Source: Bradyrhizobium cajani
Lineage (GTDB): Bacteria > Pseudomonadota > Alphaproteobacteria > Rhizobiales > Xanthobacteraceae
DNA: 64,000 bases
Assembly: GCF_009759665.1 (NCBI RefSeq)
Contig: NZ_WQNE01000028.1
Coordinates: forward strand, 58,962-122,961
Direction of reading: 5' to 3'
The position numbers and the translations under genes are program-made. Below, one piece after another: positions 43,361 through 52,698 of the stretch; position 1 is the first letter of the stretch, and every line of letters begins with the position of its first letter. The notes under the pieces were generated by a model. It was not told the DNA's origin. It saw nothing but the letters and a program-made list of their open reading frames with translations, and searched no databases.

Positions 43361-43684
43361 GCCTTTGTTCCAATTCCCTGCTGGATGGAGCTGGGAGCCT
43401 CACATTGCGGCGACCCGGCTGCATGCCTACATAGGGGGCACGAATCGTCAAAACAACGGGCCGTTAAGCCGCAGGCAAGGCGGTATAAGTCAGCATCGGA
43501 CGGGCCGGATCGATTGTGCTGGGACAGCCAATCGGATAGGTTGCCTGAAGGCTTGGTTCCTGTTCTGTTTCCAAGGGTTATAGACGGGTTCCGGGCCGTT
43601 CACGGCAGCTCCGCTGTGGGTCGTAATCCTAATCAACCGGAGCACACCAAATTCATGGATTTCAACAAAACACGGTACATCCCC
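43361..43684. other. divergent promoter region of the DUF1476 gene and purC
   Basis: No gene was recognised in these 324 bases. They must contain the divergent promoters. The purC frame is open back to an ATG at 43655, so the true purC start may lie up to 30 bases inside this stretch. Confidence 0.4.
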
Positions 43685-44452
43685 ATGAGCCGTCGGCGTC
43701 GCATTTATGAAGGCAAGGCAAAGGTTCTTTACGAAGGCCCGGAGCCCGGTACCCTGATCCAGCACTTCAAGGATGACGCCACCGCGTTCAATGCGAAAAA
43801 GCATCAGGTGATCGAGGGCAAGGGCGTCCTCAACAACCGGATCTCGGAGTACCTGTTTCAGCACCTCAACGACATCGGGGTGCCGACCCATTTCATCCGT
43901 CGCCTCAACATGCGCGAGCAGTTGATTCGCGAGGTCGAGATCGTGCCGCTCGAGGTGGTGGTGCGGAATGTCGCCGCCGGCTCGCTGTCGCAGCGGCTCG
44001 GCATCGAGGAGGGCACGCAGCTTCCCCGCTCGATCATCGAATTCTACTACAAGAACGACCAGCTCAACGACCCCATGGTGTCGGAAGAGCACATCACCGC
44101 CTTCGGCTGGGCGACGCCGCAGGAGATCGACGACATCATGGCGCTCGCCATCCGCGTCAACGACTTCCTCACCGGCCTCTTCCTCGGCATCGGCATCCGC
44201 CTCGTCGACTTCAAGATGGAATGCGGGCGCCTGTTCGAGAACGAGATGATGCGCATCATCGTCGCCGACGAGATCTCGCCGGATAGCTGCCGTCTGTGGG
44301 ACATCAAGTCGAACGAGAAGCTCGACAAGGACCGTTTCCGCCGCGATCTCGGCGGCCTGCTCGAGGCCTATACCGAAGTCGCCAAGCGCCTCGGCATCCT
44401 GATGGAGAACGAGCGTCCGGCGGGCTCCGGCCCGGTGCTGGTGAAGAGCTGA
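43685..44452 (+). CDS. purC: phosphoribosylaminoimidazole-succinocarboxamide synthase
   Basis: The 255-residue SAICAR synthase joins CAIR and aspartate in purine synthesis. The opening R-R-R-R-I-Y-E-G-K-A-K, the loop K-D-D-A-T-A-F-N-A-K-K, V-V-V-R-N-V-A-A-G-S and D-F-K-M-E-C-G-R are family signatures. ATG 43685 (MSRRRRIYEG) is the usual start in relatives; ATG 43655 is in frame, with a weak CGGAG far upstream. purS follows after 12 bases, so the two form an operon. Confidence 0.95.
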   Translation: MSRRRRIYEGKAKVLYEGPEPGTLIQHFKDDATAFNAKKHQVIEGKGVLNNRISEYLFQHLNDIGVPTHFIRRLNMREQLIREVEIVPLEVVVRNVAAGSLSQRLGIEEGTQLPRSIIEFYYKNDQLNDPMVSEEHITAFGWATPQEIDDIMALAIRVNDFLTGLFLGIGIRLVDFKMECGRLFENEMMRIIVADEISPDSCRLWDIKSNEKLDKDRFRRDLGGLLEAYTEVAKRLGILMENERPAGSGPVLVKS

Positions 44453-44464
44453 GAGGATTTTGAC

Positions 44465-44704
44465 GTGAAGGCACGTGTCACCGTTACCCTGAAGACGGGC
44501 ATCCTCGATCCGCAGGGCAAGGCCATCGAGGGCGCGCTGAAGTCGCTCGGCGTCGATGGCGTCGCCAGCGTCCGCCAGGGCAAGGTGTTCGACATCGAGC
44601 TCGCCGGCGGCGACAAGACCAAGGCGGAAGCGGTGTTGAAGGAAGCCGCCGACAAGCTGCTGGCGAACACCGTGATCGAGAATTATCGGGTGGAGATCGT
44701 CTGA
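44465..44704 (+). CDS. purS: PurS subunit of FGAM synthase
   Basis: GTG 44465 is the start, with GAGG nine bases upstream. The 79-residue PurS bridges small PurL and PurQ in the three-part formylglycinamide ribonucleotide amidotransferase. The pattern K-A-R-V-T-V, L-K-x-G-I-L-D-P-Q-G-K-A-I and V-R-Q-G-K-V-F-D-I-E-L is diagnostic. It directly follows purC; purQ and purL are further downstream, separated by other genes. Confidence 0.95.
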   Translation: MKARVTVTLKTGILDPQGKAIEGALKSLGVDGVASVRQGKVFDIELAGGDKTKAEAVLKEAADKLLANTVIENYRVEIV

Positions 44705-44711
44705 ACCTGCT

Positions 44712-44828
44712 GCTCCTCATCCTGAGGAGCGCGCCCTTCGCGCGCGTCTCGAAGGATGAAGGCCGAGGTGTAAGAGCCGGGCCTGCATGGTTCGAGACGG
44801 CGCTTGCGCGCCTCCTCACCATGAGGGT
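44712..44828. repeat. composite palindromic repeat after purS
   Basis: CTCCTCATCCTGAGGAGCGC...GCGCGTCTCGAAGGATGAAG is followed by CATGGTTCGAGACGGCGC...GCGCCTCCTCACCATGAGG. It belongs to the same family as the repeats at 29732, 35087 and 57505. Confidence 0.75.
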
Positions 44829-44869
44829 CTAGCAAGGTCAGTCACGACGTTGCTGGCCGATACTTTCGC

Positions 44870-45886
44870 TCACAGCCACCCGGCGCGGCGAAAACGCCAG
44901 TACAGCGAGCCGCACGCCGTCAGCATCACACCGAGCAGCAGGTAGTAGCCGTACTCCCACTCCAGCTCCGGCATGTGCTTGAAGTTCATGCCGTAGATGC
45001 CGGCGAGCGCGGTCGGGATCGCGATGATCGCGAGCCAGGAGGCGAGCTTCTTCGACACCGCCGTTTCCTGCGCCTGGCCGACCAGCAGGCTGGCCTCGAA
45101 CGCGAAGGCCAGCACCTCGCGCATGGAGTCGATGCGCTCCTGGATGTTGCGGACGTGGTCGGTGACGTCGCGGAACAGCGGCTGCATGGCCGCGCGCACC
45201 ATCGACAACTCGTCATGCTCGAGCCGGCGGCACACCTCCACCAGTGGCCCGATCGCGGTCCTGAGCCGCAGCAGGTCGCGGCGCAGCATGTAGAGCCGCT
45301 CGATCTGCGCCTTGCTGATCGGCTTGGAGAGCACGTCGTCCTCGATGCCCTCGACCTCCTCGGAAATGCTCTCGAGCACGGGCGAGTAGTTGTCGACGAT
45401 GAAATCGAGAATGGCGTAGAGGATGTAGTCCTCGCCGCGCGCGAGCGCCCGCGGGCAGCTTTCGCAGCGCTCCCGCACCGGCGTGTAGGACGTCGAAGCG
45501 CCGTGGCGCACCGAGACCAGATAGCCGTCGCCGACGAAGATGTGCGTCTCGCCGAAGGCAATCCGGCCCTCGATCAGTTGCGCGGTTCGCGCGACGATGA
45601 ACAGGGCCTCGCCATATTGCTCGATCTTGGGCCGCTGATGGGCGTGGTTGGCGTCCTCGATCGCGAGCTCATGCAGGTCGAACTGTTTCTGCACCGCGCC
45701 GAGCAGCGCCATGTCGGGCTCGTGCAGGCCGATCCAGACCACGTGGCCGGGCTTGGCCCGCCAGCTCGAGGCCTCGCTGATGGCGATATTGGCGACGCGC
45801 CGGCCGTCGACATAGGCGCCGGCGGCGACGACGCCCTCGGCGGACACCGGCTCGGAGCGGGATGCGGGCATTGACGGGACATTCAT
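44870..45886 (-). CDS. CorA-type divalent-cation transporter
   Basis: This 338-residue protein has a large N-terminal cytoplasmic domain, a long stalk helix and two C-terminal membrane helices (about residues 279-300 and 312-330), joined by the pore motif Y-G-M-N-F. The family moves Mg2+ or other divalent ions as a pentamer. ATG 45886 is used; a TTG at 45904 is in frame. It lies between purS and purQ on the opposite strand, with no functional link evident. Confidence 0.9.
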   Translation of the reverse strand: MNVPSMPASRSEPVSAEGVVAAGAYVDGRRVANIAISEASSWRAKPGHVVWIGLHEPDMALLGAVQKQFDLHELAIEDANHAHQRPKIEQYGEALFIVARTAQLIEGRIAFGETHIFVGDGYLVSVRHGASTSYTPVRERCESCPRALARGEDYILYAILDFIVDNYSPVLESISEEVEGIEDDVLSKPISKAQIERLYMLRRDLLRLRTAIGPLVEVCRRLEHDELSMVRAAMQPLFRDVTDHVRNIQERIDSMREVLAFAFEASLLVGQAQETAVSKKLASWLAIIAIPTALAGIYGMNFKHMPELEWEYGYYLLLGVMLTACGSLYWRFRRAGWL

Positions 45887-46053
45887 GGCTATAATCCCGG
45901 GCAAATCGAGCGGCCAAACTGCGTGCGACTATCGCCTGTGTACAAGGCCCTCTGCCGAGGCTAGCACTGGTAAAATCCCCGTCAAATGGTTATGTCTCTT
46001 CACGATTTGGCCCGTTGACCAACCCGATTCCCAGCACCGCCGGAACCTCTGCC

Positions 46054-46755
46054 ATGAAAGCCGCCATCCTCGTCTTTCCCGGAATCAACCGCGAGCGCGA
46101 CATGGCGCGTGCCTTGAGGCTGATCTCCGGCAGCGAGCCGGCGATGGTGTGGCATGCCGAGACCTCGCTGCCTGCGGGCACCGACCTCGTGGTGGTGCCG
46201 GGCGGCTTCTCCTACGGCGACTATTTGCGCTGTGGCGCGATCGCGGCGCGGGCGCCGGTGATGGATGCCGTACGCGATTATGCGGCCAGGGGCGGCCTCG
46301 TGCTCGGCGTCTGCAACGGCTTTCAGATCCTCTGCGAGTCGGGTCTCCTGCCGGGCGTGCTGATGCGCAATGCGCGGCTGAAGTTCATCTGTCACGACGT
46401 GCATCTGCGCGTCGAGCGGTCCGACACGCCGTTCACCCGCGGCTACAATGCGGGACAGGTGATCCGCGTGCCGGTGGCTCACGGCGAGGGCAATTACGAG
46501 GCGGACGAAGAGACGATCAAGCGGCTCGAAGGCGAGGGGCGGGTGCTCTATCGCTATTGCTCGGCCGAAGGCGTGGTCGACGAAGCCCATAACATCAACG
46601 GTGCGGCGCATTCCATTGCCGGCATTGTCAACGACAAGGGCAACGTGCTCGGCATGATGCCGCATCCCGAAAACCACGTCGAAGACATCATGGGCTGCAC
46701 CGACGGCCGTGGCCTGTTCGCCGGCCTCGTCCAGCATCTGGAAAAGGCCGCGTGA
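46054..46755 (+). CDS. purQ: PurQ glutaminase subunit of FGAM synthase
   Basis: This 233-residue class I glutamine amidotransferase supplies ammonia to PurL. The catalytic Cys is in L-G-V-C-N-G-F-Q, the His/Glu pair in M-P-H-P-E-N-H. The opening K-A-A-I-L-V-F-P-G-I-N-R-E-R-D is standard. Its stop overlaps the GTG start of the next gene by 4 bases. Confidence 0.95.
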   Translation: MKAAILVFPGINRERDMARALRLISGSEPAMVWHAETSLPAGTDLVVVPGGFSYGDYLRCGAIAARAPVMDAVRDYAARGGLVLGVCNGFQILCESGLLPGVLMRNARLKFICHDVHLRVERSDTPFTRGYNAGQVIRVPVAHGEGNYEADEETIKRLEGEGRVLYRYCSAEGVVDEAHNINGAAHSIAGIVNDKGNVLGMMPHPENHVEDIMGCTDGRGLFAGLVQHLEKAA

Positions 46756-47726
46756 TTGCGTTCGCGCTGAAGCGGCTGTCAGCCGCTGTCGCGGTCGTTG
46801 CTTTCGCGACGGCCGCGTTCGCCCAGGATTTTCCCAAGCGTCCGATCACCATGATCGTGCCGTTCGCGGCCGGCGGCACCTCGGACGTGATTGCGCGCAC
46901 GGTGGCCGAGCAGATGGGCATCGCGCTCGGCCAGACCATCGTGATCGAGAACGTCGCTGGCGCCGGCGGCTCGACCGCGCTGGCGCGCGCCTCCCGCGCC
47001 GAGCCTGACGGCTACACCATCGCGATCGGCAATGCCGGCACCAATGCCGCGACCTACACGATCTATCCAAAGCTGCCGTTCACGCCGAAGTCCTTCGTGC
47101 CGATTGCCATGGTGGCGAAGACGTTCGGCATCATCGCCGTGCGCAAGGATTTTCCGGCGAAGGACCTGAAGGAGTTCATCGCCTACGCCAAGGCCAATCC
47201 CGGCAAGATCAATCTCGGCCATGCCGGCGTCGGCTCGTCGAACTACCTGATCTGCAAGAGCTTCGTCACCGCCGCCGGCATCGATGCGACGCTGGTCGGC
47301 TATCGCGGCGCCGCGCCTGCGCTCACCGATGCGGTCGGCGGCCAGATCGACGGCGTCTGCGACGCGGCCGCGTCCGTGTCGCAGTCGATCAACGAGAAGC
47401 TGGTGAAGGGGCTCGTGGTCGGCTCGACTGTGCGGCTGGCCACGCTGCCCGATCTGCCGACATCGGCCGAAGCAGGCCTGCCCGAATTCGAGGCGCAGGG
47501 CTGGAACGGCCTGTTCGCGCCCAAGGGCACGCCGCCGGCCGTCGTCGCCAAGCTGAACGCCGCCGCGCGCACGGCGGTGGAGACCGACGCGGTGAAGAAG
47601 CGCTTCGCTGATCTGTCGACCGTTGCGCCCGATCCCGACGAGCACACGCCCGAGGTGCTCCAAAAGCTCGTGACACGCGATGTCGAGAAGTACCGGAAGA
47701 TGCTGGCGGACGACGCCAAGCAATAG
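46752..47726 (+). CDS. Bug-family (TctC-like) periplasmic binding protein
   Basis: GTG 46752 starts inside the purQ stop (GTGA), indicating translational coupling. The 324-residue protein has a signal peptide ending A-T-A-A-F-A and the Bug fold signatures F-P-K-R-P-I-T-M-I-V-P-F-A-A-G-G and G-A-G-G-S, G-x-A-G-T-N and G-L-F-A-P-K-G-T-P. Such proteins bind carboxylates for tripartite tricarboxylate transporters or two-component sensors. No TctA/TctB genes are near, so it is an orphan receptor. Confidence 0.9.
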   Translation: MIAFALKRLSAAVAVVAFATAAFAQDFPKRPITMIVPFAAGGTSDVIARTVAEQMGIALGQTIVIENVAGAGGSTALARASRAEPDGYTIAIGNAGTNAATYTIYPKLPFTPKSFVPIAMVAKTFGIIAVRKDFPAKDLKEFIAYAKANPGKINLGHAGVGSSNYLICKSFVTAAGIDATLVGYRGAAPALTDAVGGQIDGVCDAAASVSQSINEKLVKGLVVGSTVRLATLPDLPTSAEAGLPEFEAQGWNGLFAPKGTPPAVVAKLNAAARTAVETDAVKKRFADLSTVAPDPDEHTPEVLQKLVTRDVEKYRKMLADDAKQ

Positions 47727-47907
47727 CGCACCGGCTGCGGCGCTCTTGAACCTCCACCGCCGTCGAGACGACTGATCCTTCGTCGCCACCAAGGCGCGTG
47801 CGACCGAGGGCGTCGATTTCTGCCGCGATGCGCAACTCGAAGTTGTTTCATCGCGTCAGTTGCGATATCAGGAAGCGTGCGCTGTCATTGTGCTTTCCGG
47901 ATGTCAC

Positions 47908-48645
47908 ATGCCCGTCGCTTTGGTCGTTCTGCTGCTCGATATCACGCTGATCTATCATGCCTCGCGAACCGGGCGGTTGCGACCCTGGGCCTTCATCATC
48001 CTCATGGTGCCGCTGATGGGCGCGCTGGCCTATATCGCGGTCGAGCTCATTCCCGAATGGTTTTCCAGCCCCGGTGCAAGGCAGGCGCGCCAGCGGGTTG
48101 CGAACCGGCTCGATCCTGAGAAGCGCTACCGCGAACTGTGCGACCGGCTGGCTGGCACCGACACCATTGCCAACCGCGCGGCGCTTGCAGAAGAGTGCGC
48201 GAATATCGGGCGGTTCGCGGAAGCCGAGCAGCATTACGATCATATCTTGAAGCTGCCGATGGGCCACGATCCCGCTTACGCGTTTCGCAAGGCACAGGCC
48301 GAGTTTTCCGCCAACCGTCCGGCCAACGCACTCGCAACGCTGGACGATCTTCAGAAGCAATGGCCGGACTTCGATTCCGCCGACGCGCATCTGCTCTACG
48401 CCCGTTCGCTCGCCGAGGTCGGCCGTACCGACGAGGCCCTGGAGGAATATCATGCTCTCGCCGGCTATTTCCCCGGCGCCGAGGCACGGGTGCGCTACGG
48501 CATGCTGCCGCAAATGGTCGGCCGCACCGCAGAGGCACGGATGGTCTTCAACGAGCTGCTGATCCAGATGCGCCGCGCGCCGAAATACTTGCGCGATGCG
48601 CAGGCCGAGTGGCTGTCGATCGCCGAGAAGCAGATTTCGACGTGA
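47908..48645 (+). CDS. membrane-anchored TPR protein
   Basis: The 245-residue product begins with two hydrophobic helices (about residues 1-18 and 27-50, with R-L-R-P-W-A-F-I between), like the phospholipase-D-nuclease N-terminal module. About five TPR-like helical pairs follow in the cytoplasm or periplasm (G-R-F-A-E-A-E-Q-H-Y, G-R-T-D-E-A-L-E-E-Y). ATG 47908 is chosen because it opens the first helix; ATG 47860 is also possible. The role is unknown. Confidence 0.7.
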   Translation: MPVALVVLLLDITLIYHASRTGRLRPWAFIILMVPLMGALAYIAVELIPEWFSSPGARQARQRVANRLDPEKRYRELCDRLAGTDTIANRAALAEECANIGRFAEAEQHYDHILKLPMGHDPAYAFRKAQAEFSANRPANALATLDDLQKQWPDFDSADAHLLYARSLAEVGRTDEALEEYHALAGYFPGAEARVRYGMLPQMVGRTAEARMVFNELLIQMRRAPKYLRDAQAEWLSIAEKQIST

Positions 48646-48646
48646 G

Positions 48647-49606
48647 CTAGCGCAGCTTCAGCCGCTCCGCCGGCACCGTCATGGCGGCAACGCCGGCCAT
48701 CACCAGCAGCAGGCCGAGGGCGAGGTTCGACGGCACGCTCTCGCCGAGCAGCAGCACGGAGAGGCCGACGCCGATCGGGATGCGCAGATACCCTTGCGCG
48801 TTGGTCGTCAGCGTGCCGAGCCGGCCGAGGCAGACGTAGAACAGCATCAGGCCCAGTGCGCTGGAGACGATGCCCATGACGATGGTGGCGGTGATGGCCT
48901 GAGGCGTCGGGCGCAGCGACCAGGGCTGGTCGATGATCAGCGAGGGCGGCAGCAGCACCAGGCCGCCGAACAGCAGCGAGCCGGCCGCCACCACCATCGG
49001 GTCGTAATCGGACAGACGCAGGCCGAAGATCGTGGCGCAGGCAAAGGAGATGGTGGCAAGCAGGATCGCGATTTCCGCAATGATCTCGCTGCCGAGGCCC
49101 CCAAGCGCATCGAGGCCGACGATGACGGCGGTGCCCGCGAGACCGAGGATCGCGCCCGCAAGCTTGAGCAACGTCGCCGGCTCGTGGCGGGTGATCAGCG
49201 AGGTGATCAGGAAGGCGAAGATCGGCGTGGTCGAGGCCAGCACCACCGTGTTCGACGCCGGCACATATTGCTGCGACCAGGTGATGATCAGGAACGGGAA
49301 GGTCGAGTTGATCAACTGCTGGGTCGCGAACAGCTTCCAGGCCTTCGCGTCCGTCGGGATCCTGACGCCGCGCATCCACAGGATCGCGAACAGGAAGGCG
49401 GCCGCGATCAGCGAGCGCGCCGCGATGAAGGTGATGGGCGGGATCGTGTCGAGCGCGAGCTTGGCCAGCGGATAGGTCGAGCTCCAGCAGCAGGCCAGCG
49501 CGAGCAGCAGCGCATAGTCGCGCCAGTTGCGGGCGCCGGTGGCGGCCGGTGACGGCGTTGATACGGGCGCCGTCGCGCGATCCGCCTTCGCTGTGCTCTG
49601 CGGCAC
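48647..49606 (-). CDS. EamA/DMT-family exporter
   Basis: The start is GTG 49606 with GGGAG 11 bases upstream; the frame stays open to 49822 but without family-like sequence. The 319-residue protein has ten predicted membrane helices in two EamA repeats (S-S-T-Y-P-L-A-K near the first; A-T-T-P-I-F-A-F is replaced by A-S-T-T-P-I-F-A-F in the fourth). DMT exporters carry metabolites or amino acids out of the cell. The substrate is unknown. Confidence 0.85.
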   Translation of the reverse strand: MPQSTAKADRATAPVSTPSPAATGARNWRDYALLLALACCWSSTYPLAKLALDTIPPITFIAARSLIAAAFLFAILWMRGVRIPTDAKAWKLFATQQLINSTFPFLIITWSQQYVPASNTVVLASTTPIFAFLITSLITRHEPATLLKLAGAILGLAGTAVIVGLDALGGLGSEIIAEIAILLATISFACATIFGLRLSDYDPMVVAAGSLLFGGLVLLPPSLIIDQPWSLRPTPQAITATIVMGIVSSALGLMLFYVCLGRLGTLTTNAQGYLRIPIGVGLSVLLLGESVPSNLALGLLLVMAGVAAMTVPAERLKLR

Positions 49607-49680
49607 CTTGTTTCTGCTCCCCGGCGCGAAAGCGCTTCGCCAACTCTGGGCGAGGGGGCGTGAAAAGGGAAGGAGCCGAG

Positions 49681-50160
49681 CTATGCGTTTGGCTGAGGCT
49701 GTGCCTTCCGCTTCACCCGCTTGATCGTGCCGGAAAAGGTGAACAGCTGCCGGTTGCCGGACATCATCTTGCCGCGCAGGAAGATCAGCGAACCGCCGGC
49801 CCGGCTCACTTCTCCGGTGCATTCGATCAGCTCGCCCTCCCGTGCTGCGTCGAGGAATTCGCAGGAAAAGTTGGTCGTCACAGCCCGGCTGTCCAGGACA
49901 TGGGTCGCGATCGCAAACAGGGAGTAGTCGGCAAAGGCCATGTAGCAGCCGCCATGGACGTTGCCGGAGCCGTTGAGGTGCTTCTTCTCGACCCGAAAGG
50001 CGCAGCGGACGCTGCCATCCGCCTCGACCCGGTGCCAGAAGGGGCCGACATGGGACTCGAAACTGTCCCGAATCCAGGTTCGCCAGCCCTGAAATTCCCC
50101 CTCGGTGGCGACATGGAGGTCAGGGCGGCGGGGCGGGGGCGCTTTGGTCAATTCGTGCAA
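49681..50160 (-). CDS. PaaI-type hotdog thioesterase
   Basis: This 159-residue hotdog protein has N-G-S-G-N-V-H-G-G-C-Y-M-A-F-A-D-Y and a closing T-G-E-V-S-R-A-G-G-S-L strand, as in acyl-CoA thioesterases of the PaaI group. The start is unclear: TTG 50160 opens the frame and a second TTG at 50151 (then T-K-A-P-P-P) is also plausible; neither has a good ribosome site. It is divergent from purL. Confidence 0.75.
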   Translation of the reverse strand: MHELTKAPPPRRPDLHVATEGEFQGWRTWIRDSFESHVGPFWHRVEADGSVRCAFRVEKKHLNGSGNVHGGCYMAFADYSLFAIATHVLDSRAVTTNFSCEFLDAAREGELIECTGEVSRAGGSLIFLRGKMMSGNRQLFTFSGTIKRVKRKAQPQPNA

Positions 50161-50344
50161 GGAAATGGGCCTTCAATTGCGGGTCTTTAGCCCTTAAATC
50201 CGATCCGTTCGCGCCGTGCAATTCCTGTTCCCGCAGGCTGACCGGCGCAAAACGTGGGACAGCGGGAAAATGCGCCATAAAGGGCTTTCAAGAGCCCCCC
50301 GATGTTCCTAAGAACGGCCAACCGCCGCCGAAAGCCCCGAATCC

Positions 50345-52555
50345 ATGAAGAACGAACCCAAGATCACCCCCGAACTGGTCGCCGCCCACGGGCTCAAGCC
50401 CGATGAATACGAGCGCATCCTGAAGCTGATCGGGCGAGAGCCGACCTTCACCGAGCTCGGCATCTTCTCGGCGATGTGGAACGAGCATTGCTCGTACAAG
50501 TCGTCGCGCATCCATCTGCGCGGCCTGCCGACGAAAGCGCCCTGGGTGATCCAGGGGCCTGGCGAGAATGCCGGCGTGATCGACATCGGCGACGGCCAGG
50601 CCGTGGTGTTCAAGATGGAGAGCCACAACCACCCGAGCTACATCGAGCCCTATCAGGGCGCGACCACCGGCGTCGGCGGCATCCTGCGCGACGTCTTCAC
50701 CATGGGGGCGCGTCCCATCGCCTGCCTCAATGCGCTGAGCTTCGGCGCGCCCGAACATCCCAAGACGCGGCATCTCGTCTCCGGCGTCGTCGCCGGCGTC
50801 GGCGGCTATGGCAATTCCTTCGGCGTGCCGACGGTGGGCGGCCAGGTGCGCTTCCACACCCGCTATGACGGCAATATCCTCGTCAACGCGATGGCCGTGG
50901 GCCTCGCCGATGCCGACAAGATCTTCTATGCGGCCGCCTCAGGCGTGAACATGCCGATCGTCTATCTGGGCTCCAAGACCGGCCGCGACGGCATCCACGG
51001 CGCCTCGATGGCCTCGGCCGAGTTCGACGACAAGTCCGAGGAGAAGCGGCCGACCGTGCAGGTCGGCGATCCCTTCGCCGAGAAGCTGCTGCTGGAAGCC
51101 TGCCTCGAGATCATGCAGAAGGGCTGCGTCATCGCGATCCAGGACATGGGCGCGGCGGGCCTGACCTGCTCTGCCGTGGAGATGGGCGCCAAGGGCGATC
51201 TCGGCGTCGACCTCGATCTCGACGCGGTGCCGACCCGCGAGACCGGCATGAGCGCCTACGAGATGATGCTCTCGGAGAGCCAGGAGCGCATGCTCATGGT
51301 GCTCAAGCCCGAAAAGGAAAAGGAAGCCGAGGCGATCTTCGAGAAGTGGGGCCTCGACTTCGCCGTGGTCGGCTACACCACGCCGACGAAGCGCTTCGTG
51401 GTCAAGCATGGCGGCGACGTCATGGCCGACCTGCCGATCAAGGAACTCGGCGACGAGGCGCCGGTCTATGACCGGCCGCATGTTCCCTCCGCCGCGCTGC
51501 CGATCGTGCACGCCCGCGACGTGCCGGCCCCGATGGCACTCGGTGCCGCGCTGGAGAAGCTGATCGGCACGCCCGACATGTGCAGCAAGCGCTGGGTCTG
51601 GGAGCAGTATGATCACGTCATTCTCGGCAACACGATGCAGCGTCCCGGTGGGGACGCCGCCGTGGTGCGCGTGCAGGACGGGCCGAAGGGCCTGGCGCTG
51701 ACCGTCGACGTCACGCCGCGCTATTGCGAGGCCGATCCGTTCGAGGGCGGCAAGCAGGCGGTGGCGGAAGCCTGGCGCAACATCACCGCGGTCGGCGGCA
51801 AGCCACTCGCCATCACCGACAATCTCAATTTCGGCAACCCGGAGCGGCCCGAGATCATGGGCCAGTTCGTCGGCTGCCTGAAGGGCATCTCGGAAGCCTG
51901 CCGCACGCTCGACTTCCCGGTCGTCTCCGGCAATGTCTCGCTCTACAACGAGACCAACGGCCGCGCGATCCTGCCGACGCCCTCGATCGGCGGCGTCGGC
52001 CTGCTCGACGATTTCACCAAATCCGCCTCGCTCGCCTTCAAGGCCGAGGGCGAGGCGATCCTCTTGATCGGCGAGACACATGGTTGGCTCGGCCAGTCCG
52101 TTTACCTGCGCGACATCTGCGGTCGCGAGGAGGGGGCGCCGCCGCCGGTTGATCTCGCCGCCGAGAAGCGCAACGGCGATTGTGTGCGCGGCATGATCCA
52201 TGCGGGCACCGCGACTGCCGTGCACGATCTGTCGGACGGCGGCCTCCTGATCGCGCTCGCCGAGATGGCGATGGCGAGCGGCATCGGCGCAAAACTGCTG
52301 GCAGCGCCGGCCGCGCTCGTGCCGCAGGCCTATTGGTTCGGCGAGGATCAGGCGCGCTATCTCGTCACCGTGCCGGAAACCGAAGCCGGCCGCGTGCTCG
52401 CCAAGATGCGCGGCTGCGAGGTGCCCTGCGTGCGCATCGGCACCACCGGCGGCGATGCGATCGCGATCGCCGGCGAGGCGCCGGTTGCGATCGACACGCT
52501 GCGCAAGTCGTTCGAGCGCTGGCTGCCGGAATATATGGGCGGCAAAGCGGCCTGA
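50345..52555 (+). CDS. purL: PurL, large subunit of FGAM synthase
   Basis: This is a 736-residue small-type PurL, which works with PurS and PurQ to convert FGAR to FGAM using ATP. The signatures M-W-N-E-H-C-S-Y-K-S-S, D-G-Q-A-V-V-F-K-M-E-S-H-N-H-P, G-A-T-T-G-V-G-G and the two AIRS-like halves are intact. The start ATG 50345 lacks a strong ribosome site but matches relatives (K-N-E-P-K-I-T-P-E-L). Confidence 0.96.
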   Translation: MKNEPKITPELVAAHGLKPDEYERILKLIGREPTFTELGIFSAMWNEHCSYKSSRIHLRGLPTKAPWVIQGPGENAGVIDIGDGQAVVFKMESHNHPSYIEPYQGATTGVGGILRDVFTMGARPIACLNALSFGAPEHPKTRHLVSGVVAGVGGYGNSFGVPTVGGQVRFHTRYDGNILVNAMAVGLADADKIFYAAASGVNMPIVYLGSKTGRDGIHGASMASAEFDDKSEEKRPTVQVGDPFAEKLLLEACLEIMQKGCVIAIQDMGAAGLTCSAVEMGAKGDLGVDLDLDAVPTRETGMSAYEMMLSESQERMLMVLKPEKEKEAEAIFEKWGLDFAVVGYTTPTKRFVVKHGGDVMADLPIKELGDEAPVYDRPHVPSAALPIVHARDVPAPMALGAALEKLIGTPDMCSKRWVWEQYDHVILGNTMQRPGGDAAVVRVQDGPKGLALTVDVTPRYCEADPFEGGKQAVAEAWRNITAVGGKPLAITDNLNFGNPERPEIMGQFVGCLKGISEACRTLDFPVVSGNVSLYNETNGRAILPTPSIGGVGLLDDFTKSASLAFKAEGEAILLIGETHGWLGQSVYLRDICGREEGAPPPVDLAAEKRNGDCVRGMIHAGTATAVHDLSDGGLLIALAEMAMASGIGAKLLAAPAALVPQAYWFGEDQARYLVTVPETEAGRVLAKMRGCEVPCVRIGTTGGDAIAIAGEAPVAIDTLRKSFERWLPEYMGGKAA

Positions 52556-52577
52556 GGTGGCGCCACAGTCTCAAACC

Positions 52578-52666
52578 CGTAGCCCGGATGGAGCGAAGCG
52601 TAATCCGGGAAGGTGTCCGTTTGTGGCAAGACCCCGGATTTCGCTGCGCTCCATCCGGGCTACGAC
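52578..52666. repeat. inverted repeat CGTAGCCCGGATGGAGCGAAG...CTCCATCCGGGCTACG
   Basis: The 17-base outer arms CGTAGCCCGGATGGAGC / GCTCCATCCGGGCTACG are exact inverted copies, with inner TAATCCGGG / CCCGGATTT. It lies between convergent purL and the acyltransferase gene. Confidence 0.85.
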
Positions 52667-52698
52667 CACTGCGCTCGCAATGGCGGAGACCGTCAGTG

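Noticed and set aside
50939..52225. 428-codon minus-strand frame opposite purL
   Set aside because: It is antisense to an essential conserved gene and has low-complexity His/Arg/Ala-rich translation.
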